NCBI GenBank assembly: GCA_001414345.1
Contig: LLCB01000495.1
Coordinates: forward strand, 1-29,145
Origin: Hymenoscyphus infarciens
Taxonomy: Eukaryota; Ascomycota; Leotiomycetes; Helotiales; Helotiaceae
Length of the DNA stretch: 29,145 bases
Direction: 5' to 3'
The notes under the pieces were generated by a model, which was not told where the DNA came from, made no database searches, and was given only the letters and a program-made list of their open reading frames with translations. Each line of letters opens with the position of its first letter. Within the stretch, counting starts at the first letter, position 1. The translations under genes were made by a program, and so were the position numbers. Of the stretch, positions 1 through 10,921 are shown piece by piece.

Positions 1-1205
1 CGATTTATTTATCGATTACCTTACTAGAAATAATACTACTAGGTAATCGATTTATTTATCGATTACTATACTAGAAATAATACCTTACTAGTAATAATAC
101 TAGGTAATCGATTTATTTATCTATTACCTTAATAGTAATAATTCTAGGTAATAATACTAGGTAATCGATTTATTTATCGATTACCTAGGTAGTAATAATA
201 ATACTAGGTAATCGATTTATTTATCGATTACCTTACTAGTAATAATAATACTAGGTAATCGATTTATTTATCGATTACTCTACTAGTAATAATACTAGAT
301 AATCGATTTATTTATCTATTATCTTAATAGTAATACTACTAGGTAATCGATTTATTTATCGATTACCTTACTAGAAATAATACTACTAGGTAATCGATTT
401 ATTTATCGATTACCTTACTAGTAATAATAATAATAGTAATCGATTTATTTATCAATTACCTTACTAGTAATAATAATACTAGGTAATCGATTAATTTATC
501 GATTACCTTACTAGAAATAATACTACTAGGTAATCGATTTATTTATCGATTACTTTACTAGAAATAATACTACTAGTAATAATACTAGGTAATCGATTTA
601 TTTATCGATTACCTTACTAGAAATAATACTAGGTAATCGATTTATTTATCGATTATCTTAGTAATAATAATACTAGGTAATCGATTTATTTATCGATTAC
701 CTTACTAGAAATAATAATACTAGGTAATCGATTTATTTATCGATTACCTTACTAGTAATAATAATACTAGGTAATTGATTTATTTATCGATTACCTAAGT
801 AGTAATAATACTAGGTAATAATACTAGGTAATCGATTTATTTATCGATTATCTTACTAGTAATAATAATACTAGGTAATCGATTTATTTATCGATTACCT
901 AGCTAGTAATAATAATACTAGGTAATCGATTTATTTATCGATTATCTTACTTAGAATAATACTACTAGGTAATCGATTTATTTATCGATTACCTTACTAG
1001 AAATAATACTACTAGGTAATCGATTTATTTATCGATTACTATACTAGAAATAATACCTTACTAGTAATAATACTAGGTAATCGATTTATTTATCTATTAC
1101 TTTAATAGTAATAATTCTAGGTAATAATACTAAGTAATCGATTTATTTATCAATTACCTAAATAGTAATAATAATACTAGATAATTAATTTATTTATTAA
1201 TTACC
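1..1205 (+). repeat. Left palindromic satellite array, about 25 units, TTATTT-loop orientation
   Basis: About 25 tandem units with a period near 45-50 bases. Each unit has an inverted repeat with 10-nt arms GGTAATCGAT and ATCGATTACC around a 6-nt loop TTATTT, then a spacer built from CTAGTAATAATACTA-like sequence of variable length. The spacer varies by insertion of extra TAATAA or by a doubled CTAGGTAATAATA block. Single changes recur: ATCTATT, ATCAATT and an ATTAATTT loop-side variant near 487. The innermost unit (about 1176-1205) has both arms changed from ATCGAT to ATTAAT yet stays palindromic. The array runs off the left edge, so its full length is unknown. Reverse complementing the right array gives this same unit. 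Confidence 0.97.
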
Positions 1206-1256
1206 TTCTCTTATATAAGTAAGCTAATACGTGTTATCTAATCTAAATTTATATAG

Positions 1257-1279
1257 GCTACGTTACTACTTAACGTAGC
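1257..1279. repeat. Short perfect hairpin just inside the left array
   Basis: Arms GCTACGTTA and TAACGTAGC, 9 nt each, with a 5-nt loop CTACT. It lies 50 bases inside the end of the left array, in the 1206-1500 stretch where I see no gene. Its role is unknown; the strand assignment is meaningless because it is symmetrical. Confidence 0.5.
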
Positions 1280-1500
1280 TTTCTTAGAGTACTATTCTCA
1301 ACATCTTTATAGTTTAAAACACTCTTTAATTCTACTTTACTATATCTATTATCCTTCTTAAATATTTCGAAATTCTACTAAGAAATCTATAATTAAACTT
1401 TTACTTTATATAACCCTTATATAATACTAAACTTTATACTTAATCCTTATCTACTAGTAGATTGTCTTAAGATCTCCCTATTCATAGATCTCTTATCACT

Positions 1501-3153
1501 ATGTTATTTAAATACAGTCTTACTAATTCTTATAACGCTAATCTAAAATACTTTTTCTATAAACTCTATACTTAAATTAATACCTTAAACTCTAATCAAA
1601 TTCGATATTAGCTTAAAAGTTATTAAAAAAGGTAACCAGCTTAATATAGTCTTCTTAAAACCTAATTTAAGTAATATAAGAAGGTATTCTATAGATTATT
1701 ATTTTACCTTTTAGATTAAAATAATAAAGACCGATTAATAGTTTACTAATATATAATAAAGTATTTTAAAATAGACTATAATAAAGATAAGTAATACTAG
1801 GAGAAGGTTATAGATTCGAAGTATAAAAATAGGCTATTCTCTTCTAAAAGATAACATTTTATAAGGAACTATTTTAAAAGAGACTATCTTAAAAGAGGGT
1901 TTCCTAAAAGGTAGTTTTCTAAAAGGCAGCTATCTAAGAGAGTGTATAATAAAGAGAGTTAAATAGTTAAAATAACTAGTTCTATAGAAAGAGGTCGTCA
2001 AAGTCTTTCTATAAAGGTAGGAACTTCTTTTAAAAGTAATTATAATATAAAACTACTAAGTAATAGGGAATTTTTAAGTAATAATATAGATATAGTATTT
2101 TAATATCTAGTTATATTATAGAGACCTTTTTAAAAAGTATAAAGTTTAGAAACACTATCTAATATAGATAAAAGCTTTATAAAGTATATAACTAGTTAAC
2201 TATAAAATTAACCTAGAAAAGGACTTAGTAGTAGTTTATACTATACCTAAGAAACTAGTCGTTTCGAAAATAGCCTACTAAGTACTCTTTTAAGTTTATT
2301 AATAAAAGCTTCCTTTAATTCTTAAGAAAAACTATTATAAATTATTTCTTTTCTTATATTATAAGAATATACTAAAACTAGTAATCTTATATAAGTTAGG
2401 TTAGATAAATTAAGTTAGAAAGCTAACTAGGAAATTATTAATCTTCTTTCTAAAGGTATAGTAAATACTTATAATATTATAAAATAAGCCTATAAAAATA
2501 TATAAGCTACTCTATCTACTATAAACACCTAAGCTAAATTAATTAAATAAGTATATCTTAATTCATAGACTACTCTAGTATAAGAAGAAAAATCGTACTA
2601 ATTTCTACTTTCCTAAAACTAGTAAATATATAGAAAACGAAGATAATAAATATTAAATACTTAATAAGAGAAGGAAAGCTTATAGTTAGTTAAATAAGAT
2701 TTATAAATAGAGAAGAAACGTTAAGAAATTTAGAAAAAAGATACCTTTTTAAGATATAAAAAGATATATAAGAATAAATATAGTAAGTAAAAGTATCTTT
2801 AATAAACTAAAATATAATAATAAGAATATAGATAAGGATTCTTTTATAGATACTAATAAGTAGAATAGTAAAGACGATATTAGACTTCTATAAATTAAAT
2901 AGTTATATAAAAATTGTAAGTTTACTATTTAACTTCTAAGAAATAATTTAATAATTAACCTTATATTCTTTAAGTATTCTATTATAATTAAAAAGCTATA
3001 GTTAACTAACTTCTCCTACTCTACCCTATGTTTATTACTAATTTAATCTCTACTTTACTTATAATATCTATTATATTAATTAATAGATACTAATTAGTAA
3101 TAGGTTAGAAGGTATACTAGGTTATAAAGTATACTAGAATAGGTTAAGAATGA
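1501..3153 (+). pseudogene. Decayed gene A, unknown coiled-coil-like protein
   Basis: A single + frame can be followed from an ATG at 1501 to a TGA at 3151-3153, about 550 codons, if TAA and TAG are read as former CAA and CAG. Preserved Gln codons (CAG in the KR-rich repeat near 1927, CAA near 1999) support the frame. In order: a basic N-terminal part; a short repeat near 1850-1940 reading FKRDYLKRGFPKRQFSKRQL; a Ser/Leu-rich stretch ending KASFNSQEKLLQ; then from about 2500 to 2900 a strongly Lys/Gln/Glu-rich, coiled-coil-like region containing QEKESLQLVKQDLQIEKKRQ. The terminal TGA is not a simple CAA/CAG product, so it may be the original stop. I do not recognise the family. RIP has left many stops, so no product is expected. 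Confidence 0.5.
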
Positions 3154-3863
3154 TTATAATATTAGAAGGAATTATAGTAATAGACTATAGAATTATAATA
3201 GAGTAGAATCGCTTTCTAAGTAATATAGTAATAGAATTTAGTAGTACTACTTTAGTAGGAAAAGAGTGAATATAACTTATTATAATTTAAATTAATAAGC
3301 TATAATATCTATTACTTCTTAGATATATAATACTATTATTTAAATAAAGAAGTTATATAAATATCTATATTTAGATAAAGTAAGTAGGTTTTATTACTCT
3401 TTATATATATAATATTATTATTCCTTTCCTTTATTTCGTTTACTTACGCATATCTATATATTCTAAACTTCTTTATTAGAAGTTTTATTAATCTTCTCTT
3501 ATAAGCTACTTTATTATTCTTTTCTTTTAACATAGCTCTATATATTCTAGGTATATGTTTTATTAATTATTATACTTATAATACCCTTTATTTTTCTTTT
3601 AGTCTTAATTACTTAGTATTACTTTTCTTTATTATATTCTTCTTTTAGTAGAGTATAGGTATATTATAGGAGTTAACTAGTAGTAGGAGAAACTAGGATT
3701 AAGATATAGAGGAAACCTAACAAAACCTAGTATTATATTAATATTCTTATTTAAAGCTATAAACAAGAATAATAGCGTCTTTAATTAATATTATTACTAG
3801 TATCCTCGACGCTTTCTTTATTAAAATATTAAAATCTAGATAAAAAACATTTATATACTCTAT
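3154..3863. other. Stretch between genes A and B with no supported gene
   Basis: AT-rich RIP-type sequence lying between the 3' ends of gene A (+) and gene B (-), which converge here. A weak Asn/Arg/Ser-rich + reading around 3160-3290 could be a continuation of gene A past its TGA, but nothing decides this. No RNA gene, promoter or repeat was recognised. Confidence 0.4.
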
Positions 3864-6101
3864 TTATTAATACTTCTTCTTACCCTTCTTTCTTATTAAT
3901 CCCTCTATATATTTACTCTTAGCTTTTCTCTTTCTTATATTAGCTATTCCTTCTTCTATAGCTCTCTTTCTCTTCTTAGCCTTTACCTTCTTAGCCTTCT
4001 CCTTTATATCCTTCTCTTTTATATTCTTCTCCTTCTCTTTTACTATGATTTTTAGTTAAGACCTTACTTAGTAGAGCTCTAGAGCTTTTTAATAACTTAG
4101 TAAGCGCTATTATATATACTAGTAATAGATGTTAACCTCGATTACCTTAGAATAATTATTTCTTAAACTTTTAAATAAGAATTAAGTTATAAACAGAGCT
4201 ATATAATAATACTAAAAAACCTTTTCATCTCTACTATTATAAAGAATCTTCTTTATATAGTAATACTAGTACGTTACATTAATAACCGAGTTATATATAT
4301 AAGTAAAGTTAAAGGTATATATATTAATAGTATCTTTAAGTATTAGTAGTAGTAGAAGATCTAGAACTTCATAGATTATTTTACCTAACTTAAAAACAGT
4401 TATTAACCTAGATTTAGAATTTTAATATAGTACTAGAGTAAATTAAATCTAATTCTTATACTTATAATTAAAAAACATACTATAAAGATCCTTTATTACT
4501 ATTATCTTTAACCTAGCTTTTAATCTAGCCTTTAATCTAGCTATAGATCTTAGTTTCTTTAGAGTTAGCGTTTCTAAGTCGACTTCTTCTTCTTCCTCTA
4601 TTACTTATAAGAGAGATATCCTATTAGTAAATAGATATTTCTTAAGTTTATTAGAAACACTATCTTATAAAGTACTACTAGTCGAGTTAGGTTATAAATT
4701 AGAGAGTCTAGGTATACTTAGGCCCGCTTCCTTTATTATATATTTTTCCTTATCTATAAGTATTTTAGTATTTAGAATTAAATCTAGTTTATATTTCATA
4801 TTATTTATTTATACTAGACTAAGAGTTACTACGTTAATTAGACTAAACTTTCTATTTATAAGATCTTTTTACTATTATTAAGAGAGAAGTTTATATATAT
4901 CTCTCTAATTCTTATATATATTATTTATATTAAGTTAAAAGATATTATAGATATTAAGCTAACCCTCTTTTAAGTATATTAGAAGAAGGGGTTCTAGTTC
5001 ATCACCTTTATAAGCTAAAAATTTACTCTATTTTTAAATAGGCTTATAATCTAATATCTTAATAAAAAGACTATCGCTTCTAACTATCTAGATCTATCTC
5101 TTTATAATATTTATAACATCTATTTTAATACTATCTATTTTCCTAGAAATCGCTTTATTAAGGTTTATATATAATAAACAGTCTATTTTTAGCGAGTTAG
5201 GATATTAAAGATAGTTAGTTAAAACTTTATATAAAACTTTCTAAATTACATATACTACTAGGTATAAATCTAGGTACTCTACTCCTTATACTTAATTACT
5301 AATCTTATACTACTTATTTAGATGTTTAAGAGATTCTTTATATTTTAATATATAAAATTTAAGAGTCTTTTTAAATTTATAACCTACTATAAATACGTTA
5401 TACTAAGCTTTTATCTTTACTATATCTAATCCTTAGTCTTAACTAGATATTAATATATAAGATAATACTACTCTCTTTATTATAAAAGTAACTTTAAAAC
5501 CAGGGTTTAGATTCTTTAAAGTATCCTTCTTACTAGAAACTTATATATAGAATTTAAGCTCTTCTAATCTATTTAATTTAGATAAAGAATTAGAGATATT
5601 ATCTATATCCTTAGTTATAAGCTTCTCTAATTTATCTAAATCTAATTTATCTAATTTAGATAAAGAACTAGAGTTATTAAAGCTAGCTTTATTATTTTTA
5701 TCGTCTTTACTACTAAAATCCGCTATTAGAGGTAATAAACCAGCTTCTTAGAATAATCCTTTATATAAATTTTTAGTTATAAAAGACGATAGTAATATTT
5801 AAGATAATAAGAGCTATATATTAGAGTTAAGATAATCTTCTCTAATTAAAGATTCGTTTATAATATCTACTACTAATAATATAGGTTTATTATAATATGT
5901 TTTTATTATTAATAAGTTTACTAGTATGTTAAATAAATCTTTTACTATCTTGTTCTAAATTTGCTATCTATATAGTAATTCTATTATAGAAATAATAGTA
6001 TTTTAGTATTTCTTAATTTTAGATACCTTCTATACTTTTTATAAAGCCTTACTTACTAAGGAAATTTCGTTTTAAAGTAAGAGTATAATTTTAGCTCTAT
6101 T
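3864..6101 (-). pseudogene. Decayed gene B, possible DUF3435-like tyrosine recombinase
   Basis: A minus-strand frame runs about 745 codons to two TAA codons at 3869-3864, with internal stops all TAA/TAG. Upstream part: Ser/Leu/Asp/Lys-rich low complexity (5580-5720). Then a TNRISLL segment (about 4620), an acidic run VIEEEEEVDLETL (about 4590), VIKDLYSMFF (about 4490), IQFTLVLYQ, KLGKIIYEVLDLL, and the segment NSRDEKVFQYYYIALFIT (about 4235-4180; the Q is a TAG). It ends with KALELYQ followed by a Lys/Glu tail of about 60 residues. The order, and above all the SRD..VF..YY..FIT block followed by an LxxxQ..L..LY tail, recalls fungal DUF3435/FluG-type tyrosine recombinases, the Starship captain family. 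This is from memory of the family, not a search. The spacing between the LLLLILKD and NSRDEKVF blocks is shorter than I expect, and the catalytic Arg residues cannot be placed with certainty. The 5' limit is unclear because gene C reads well on the other strand there. Confidence 0.4.
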
Positions 6102-6144
6102 ACTTTAAATCTACTATTTTAGAAGTTTAATAGTAGAGTTAAAT

Positions 6145-7872
6145 ATATCTTATATAGAAAATTTACGTTAATAATAAGTAAGAAGATTATAGGCCTATGT
6201 TTCTACTTTAAGTAGCTAGCTTTTAAGTTAAAGAACTATTCTTCTACTAAGTAGTAGATATATTATTATTAAGAAATAACCCTAGTATTTTAAAGGATAA
6301 TTTACTAGAGGAGAAAACTAACAACGAAATTCTTCTAAGCTCTAAGACTATTTAACTTCTAATAATAGGTAAGTAGAAGATGTTCTTAAGTAACAGAGGT
6401 TTACTATTAAGGTAACTAATAATATTTAAAGAGATAGTTAATTTTAGAATAAATATAGTTTAGTACTTAAAGGTAAAGACTTACTATCTACGTTCTTAAA
6501 GCTAGACTAAGATCTTAATAAACTATAGGCTTTTATAATTAATAGAGACGATTTAATTAAAGAACTATAGTAAACTTTAAAAAGGGTTACTTTGATTAAG
6601 AAACTAATCCTATTACTAGCTAAGGTAAGAGAAAAGGCTTAGGAACGGTCTATAACTTCTATAAAAGCAGGATTAATAGAAGAATTAATCTTTAAAGTTA
6701 TAGAAAGTATATAAGATTTAGTTAAAAGCTTAGAATCTATAATCTTAAAAGATATAAATAAATTTAAAGGTAAGGCTATAGTCTTAAAAGAGAGGTAAGA
6801 TCTAGTTAAGGTAATAAAGATTATAGCGTTAGTTTTTAAAGAGGTAATGTTTTATAAGAGTATAGACAGAGAATTCTACTATTTAGTTATACTATCTAGT
6901 AGATAGAACGACTTTAAGTATATACTATTCTATTATTATATTATAGGCTAGTATAAAGTTAGAGAAGTTAAGAGATAATTACACTATATAATATAAGCTT
7001 AGTAATTTAGTAATAACGAATTTTTTAAGTTTAACTAATTAATTTCGTCTTCTTCTATTAACCGGGTTCTAATATAGCTCTTTTATTAAGTTTCTAAAAC
7101 GCTAATATCTTCGATTCTAGGTTATAGTTCTAGTAATACCGTGTCTTCGCTAGTGTAATCGCTTGTAGGATGGTGATCGCTCGTAGAATAGTGATCGCTT
7201 GTAGAATGGTGATCGCTCGTAGAATAGTGATCGCTTGTAGGATGGCTGGCAGATTACGGCTCTATAAGTGCTATGTCTTCGCTAATGTAATCGCTCGTAG
7301 GATAATAATCGCTTATAAGATAGCTAGTAGATTACGGCTCTATAAATGCCGCGTCTTCGCTAGTATAATCGCTCGTAGAATAGCTAGTAGATTGCGGCTC
7401 TGTGAGTGCCGTGTCTTCGCTAGTGTAATCGCTTATAAGATAGCTAGTAGATTACGGCTTTATAAGTACTACGTCTTCGCTAGTGTAATAGCTTATAGAG
7501 TATGATTCTAAAAATGCTCTTCCTTTGCTAATATAATAGATAGTAAGCTAAAAATCTAGAGACATAGATTCTAAGATAGAAGTTTAAAGCTTTAAAGATA
7601 ATATATCTTTAGTATCTTTAGTATCTTCGTTAATAGAGACGTTAATAGGTTCGCTTAAAGGCTAGGACTATAAGGAAGTTGTATATCTTCTTATAGATTA
7701 TAGAGGAGTAGTCTTAAATAAATATTAATAATAACTAAAAATAAGAAATAATACCTATAATCTAGTAAGAGCTTCTTATATACCTACGTTTATATTAGCG
7801 ATTATCTATACTTCTTTTATTATAATTATTCTAGTTTAAACTAGTCTTTATAGAAGTGGTAGATGTTTTTAA
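6145..7872 (+). pseudogene. Decayed gene C, charged coiled-coil-like protein with an internal minisatellite
   Basis: One + frame reads from about 6145 through 7872. Preserved CAA at about 6322 and CAG at about 6394 sit next to TAA codons, as expected for runs of Gln partly converted by RIP. The 6450-6850 part is rich in Lys, Glu, Asp and Leu, for example NRDDLIKELQQTLKRVTL, and looks helical. Then come FYYLVILSS and VREVKRQLHYIIQ, the 18/60-bp minisatellite (7143-7505), and a tail containing LKGQDYKEVVYLLIDYRGVV. Within the minisatellite this frame has several TGA codons, which would need to come from CGA. The minus strand of the repeat has no such stops and gives an acidic Ser/Thr-rich peptide, so the sense of the repeat section is not settled. 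I do not recognise the family; a capsid- or Gag-like structural role is possible but unproven. Confidence 0.4.
7143..7505. repeat. Nested 18-bp and 60-bp minisatellite that has kept CpA/TpG
   Basis: Five 18-bp units (7157-7246, type GATCGCTCGTAGAATAGT) are embedded in longer units that begin GTCTTCGCTAGTGTAATCGC at 7143, 7275, 7353, 7413 and 7473; spacings are 60 bases, or 78 where an extra 18-bp piece is present. Both periods are multiples of three. GC, TpG and CpA are clearly higher than around it (GGATGGCTGGCAG near 7240). On the minus strand the 18-mer reads YSTSDH and the 60-mer reads about SDYTSEDTALTEPQSTSYST, with one unit (about 7393) keeping CAA where others have TAA. A 111-codon + frame across 7170-7505 is open only because the repeat lacks stops in that phase; I do not treat it as a gene. 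Confidence 0.9.
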
Positions 7873-8300
7873 AGCGTATTTAAAGATTAAGATAGTACTA
7901 GCAGATACTATTTTATAGATATATAATAGTTATTAACTAAACTCTATACTAAACACTCTCCCTCTACCTCTCTTATTTTAGTAAATTATATACCTTTAAT
8001 AATATTTAAAATAATTTAAATTATAATATTTAAGGTTTTTCTTCTTAATTAAATTTATTTATCCTTAGTTAATTAAATATAAATAACTAGTAATAGTTAA
8101 GTCTCTTAAGATAACTCTTAAATTCTCTCTCTACTATTCTATATAATAAACCTTAATCTCTTATATCTACTAATCTATTTAAGAGAAACTAGGTTAAATA
8201 CTTCTAGTAGAATATAGAATAAGTAGAGTACGCTAAAACTTATTCTTAGCTATCCTAATATAGACGTTTATATACTAATTATTAAATAATAACTTGTTTT
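7873..8300. other. AT-rich spacer between genes C and D
   Basis: No frame stands out. It contains short CT-rich runs (about 7960-7980, 8110-8150) and is otherwise RIP-type sequence. It would hold the promoter of gene D, but I see no specific element. Confidence 0.35.
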
Positions 8301-9479
8301 TTAGTTACTCGTTTCTTAGATTTTCTAGTTATAGTAGTTAATTTACCTTTCTTAAAAGAGAGATAATAAGCCTCTATTATAAGGTCGATAATATAAGGCG
8401 AAATATAAGAGCTATAAAGCTTTTTAAGATTAATATCTAAGGTATTTAACACTACTACTAGGCTTATAAGAGCACTTACTAGGCTTATAGAAGTACTTAC
8501 TATTAGTCTATCTAGAGTATAAATTAAATCTAAAAGTAGCTAACTAAAATTAATAAAACCTAGATTAATTAAGTTTAAGCTTACTTCTAAACCTCCTTCT
8601 ATCTTAAACAGTAGCTAGCTAAGTTATTTAGTAATATTCTTCTTATTATCCTTCTTATTATCCTTCTTATTATTAGTAATAAAAAGACCCTTTTTAGCCT
8701 TATTATTAAGATTAAAAGATAGAAAGTCTAGTATTTTATTAATTAGGTTATTATCTTATAGAAAATAATTAAAATCTATTTCCTTATCTTTAACTAAAAA
8801 TAGAAGGAGATAGTTTAAATAAACTTTAATAGTATTTTCTTCTATAAGCTTATTTTAGAAATTTGTTTTCTCTACTACTAAGACTAGTTATATAGTATCT
8901 AACTTAAAGCCTAAATTAACTAAGTTCTTAAGAATAGAACTACGATTTTAAGGATTTATAGAATAGGTTCTAACGTCTAAATTAGTAGATTCTAATATAG
9001 AAGAGGCTTTAACTACGCCGTTAAAGATAGCTAATATAGAATTTATAATAACTAGGCTAGACTTGAATATAAGACTAAAAGGTAGTAAGTTAGCCTTAAA
9101 AAGAGAGGGGTATACTATCAACGATGTAGAATTAACTAGCGATAACTTAGAAGGAGAGATAGAAGTAGCCTTAATATATGAATCGACTAGTAGTATTATT
9201 AAGAGGGGGACTAAGAAGGCGTTTTAGTCTAAATTTTAAAGAATTAGTAGCTTAGATTCTAACTTCTAAATACTTTTAATTAAAGGTTTTAGAGATTTAA
9301 GTCGCTTTTCTTCTAAGGTATTAATAGTTTTATCCCCTTCTACTTTAACTACTTTTACTAAGTAGTTTATTAGTAAAGATATTAAGAAGATTTAAAGAAA
9401 GCTTATTAGAAGTAACTTAAGAAAGTAAAGTAGTTAATTTATCTAGCTATTCTTTTAAGAATTAAGAACTAAAAGTAAG
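8301..9479 (+). pseudogene. Decayed gene D, unknown Leu/Lys-rich protein
   Basis: A + frame of about 390 codons with only TAA/TAG interruptions. It begins with FLKERQQASIIRSIIQGEIQ (about 8350-8410), continues through RLIRALTRLIEVL, which is built on two tandem 21-bp units (8460-8480 and 8481-8501), and through an in-frame 12-bp repeat (8639-8674). The best conserved part, about 8990-9220, is GC-richer and almost free of stops, with PLKIANIEFIITRLDLNIR and GYTINDVELTSDNLEGEIEV. The tail is basic and converges on gene E. The exact start is unknown; no surviving ATG clearly marks it. I do not recognise the family. Confidence 0.5.
8639..8674 (+). repeat. 12-bp tandem repeat, three copies
   Basis: Unit CTTCTTATTATC, the third copy ending in T. 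The period is a multiple of three and lies in the frame of gene D, adding a hydrophobic FLLS-type repeat; on the minus strand it would read as a Lys/Asn repeat. Confidence 0.85.
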
Positions 9480-10802
9480 GATTTTTAACTTAACCTTAGT
9501 AAAGGTCTTTAAAACTAGAGATATCTTAACATTAGTAATTAAAATTATAGATATGTTATTATCTAATCACTTATTACTATCTATACTCTACTCTAATCTA
9601 CTATATCGTTTTAATTTAAAATATTAGCTATTAAGTTTAATATTATCTATAAGAAGAACTAGAGTACTATCCCTTTTCTATTTTTATACCTTATAATCTA
9701 ATAAGTATATAACTTTCTCTTTTAAGTAAGTAAGAATAGTTTTATTATATAGATTAGTAGGTTTAAGGCTAATATCTCTTATTAGCGTATTTATAGTATA
9801 AATAGACATAGAAAAAATATCGCCTTTAGCTATCTTTCTATGTTTTTTAAACTCTAAAATAGTTAAGTAATTAAGTTAGCGTATAACGTTTCTAATCTCT
9901 CTAAAGACTTTATTAGTATATTTTAAATTACTTTTTTCTTAAAATAGAGTAAGAATATTAATTCCTTTTACTATATATATATTCTTATTATCTAGTAAGT
10001 ATATATTTTTAAGTATAAGTTTAGCTCTTTATTATCTACTTAATTAAGAAAAAAGTACTCTAATCTAAGCCTTTATCTATAGTAGAATATATATAATACT
10101 ATTATAATACTTCTTATACTTTAATTATTACTTTATAGTTAAATAAAGATCTTTTATAAAAATAGTAAAAAATAGTTAGTTAATATTAGTATAATTATAA
10201 AAGACTATAGCTTTATTAGGAATTCTAAGAAGACTTTTACTAACTTCTAAAGTTATAATTCTAAGACTAGTTAGGTAATACTAAACATTAGTATTATTAG
10301 TTAGAGGAGGAACTCTATAGTATTTATTATCTATAAAGAAGTTAGGTTTAAATTATAGAGATATTATAAATTAAGAATATAGATATAGATATAGATAACT
10401 TATAAAATATAAAAGTAGGTAAGGTTCGTATTTATAAGAGCTATAGTTATAAGTTAGTCTCTGTTTTAAGAAATGAATATAAAGTAGTATACTAAATTAA
10501 TTATACTATACTAAAATATAATCAAGTATCTAATAATATTATATAAGGTTAAATATATAAAGTTAAAGTTAAATTAGCTCTAATACTTAGTTATACGTTA
10601 ACTTAGACCTTATCTGTTTCTAATAGTTATATAATATACTAGGTAGGTCTTTATCTTAGTAAATAAACTGCCTTAGAGCAGGGCATTTACTTCTTCCTTT
10701 TTATAACTCTAATATATTCTTAAATAAGCTACTCTCTATAATCTACCTTATCCTAGAGCTAATTAGACGGTGCTTAGTATTCTTACTACAACGTATAAAC
10801 AT
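9480..10802 (-). pseudogene. Decayed gene E, unknown, with a well preserved 5' end
   Basis: A minus-strand frame opens with ATG at 10802-10800 and stays in one phase for about 440 codons. The first 60 codons keep TGT, TGC, CAC and CAG codons and read MFIRCSKNTKHRLISSRIRQ, then FKNILELQKGRSKCPALRQF, so the start assignment is good. Later segments: YRVPPLTNNTNVQYYL (about 10320), LFSQLSRQQRAKLILKNIYL (about 10040), VFREIRNVIRQLNYLTILEF (about 9900), HRKIAKGDIFSM and TILTYLKEKVIYLLDYKV (about 9720). Stops are TAA/TAG apart from one late TGA near 9571. The Cys/His at the N terminus might be part of a zinc-binding or DNA-binding segment, but no motif is complete. It is divergent from gene F, with about 120 bases between the two readable frames. 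I do not recognise the family. Confidence 0.55.
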
Positions 10803-10921
10803 TATAGTAAGTTAAAAGTATCCTATAACCTTATAGTATCTTATAGTACCGATGCCTTACACTATTACTAATCGTTATTAGATTCTTTATAAAGCTAGTC
10901 TTCTACTACTTATATTAGTAT

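Noticed and set aside
1..1205. CRISPR array
   Set aside because: Repeats are palindromic, but the spacers are variants of one another, not unique, and the sequence context is fungal and RIP-mutated.
1..1205. Telomere repeats or Rep-binding iterons of a plasmid
   Set aside because: The unit is a 26-base palindrome plus spacer, not a short G-rich telomere unit, and no replication protein gene was recognised.
2450..3000. Second + frame (KKKNRTNFYFPKTSKYI) overlapping gene A, resembling a LINE endonuclease-RT linker
   Set aside because: The frame of gene A has better Gln/Glu/Lys structure and joins upstream and downstream parts in one phase; no RT motif follows.
3864..4080. Lys/Glu-rich minus-strand tail as the C terminus of a pogo/Tc1-type transposase
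   Set aside because: Fungal pogo transposases also end in a basic tail, but upstream I could not find the DDE triad or HTH segments; the blocks fit a DUF3435-type tail better.
6300..7000. Minus-strand continuation linking the acidic Ser/Thr repeat (7100-7700) to gene B as one giant gene
   Set aside because: The phase is the same, but the minus reading here is Ser/Leu/Ile-rich and unremarkable, while the + reading is charged and keeps CAA and CAG at expected Gln positions.
7170..7505. Open reading frame of 111 codons on the + strand with ATG, encoding an Arg/Ile/Leu-rich repeat peptide
   Set aside because: It is open only because the 18/60-bp minisatellite lacks stops in that phase. It differs in phase from the surrounding relic gene C and from the acidic minus-strand reading, and the peptide has no normal composition.
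9550..10050. A + strand frame running on from gene D
   Set aside because: The minus-strand reading (gene E) has far more protein-like composition and connects in phase to a good ATG at 10802.
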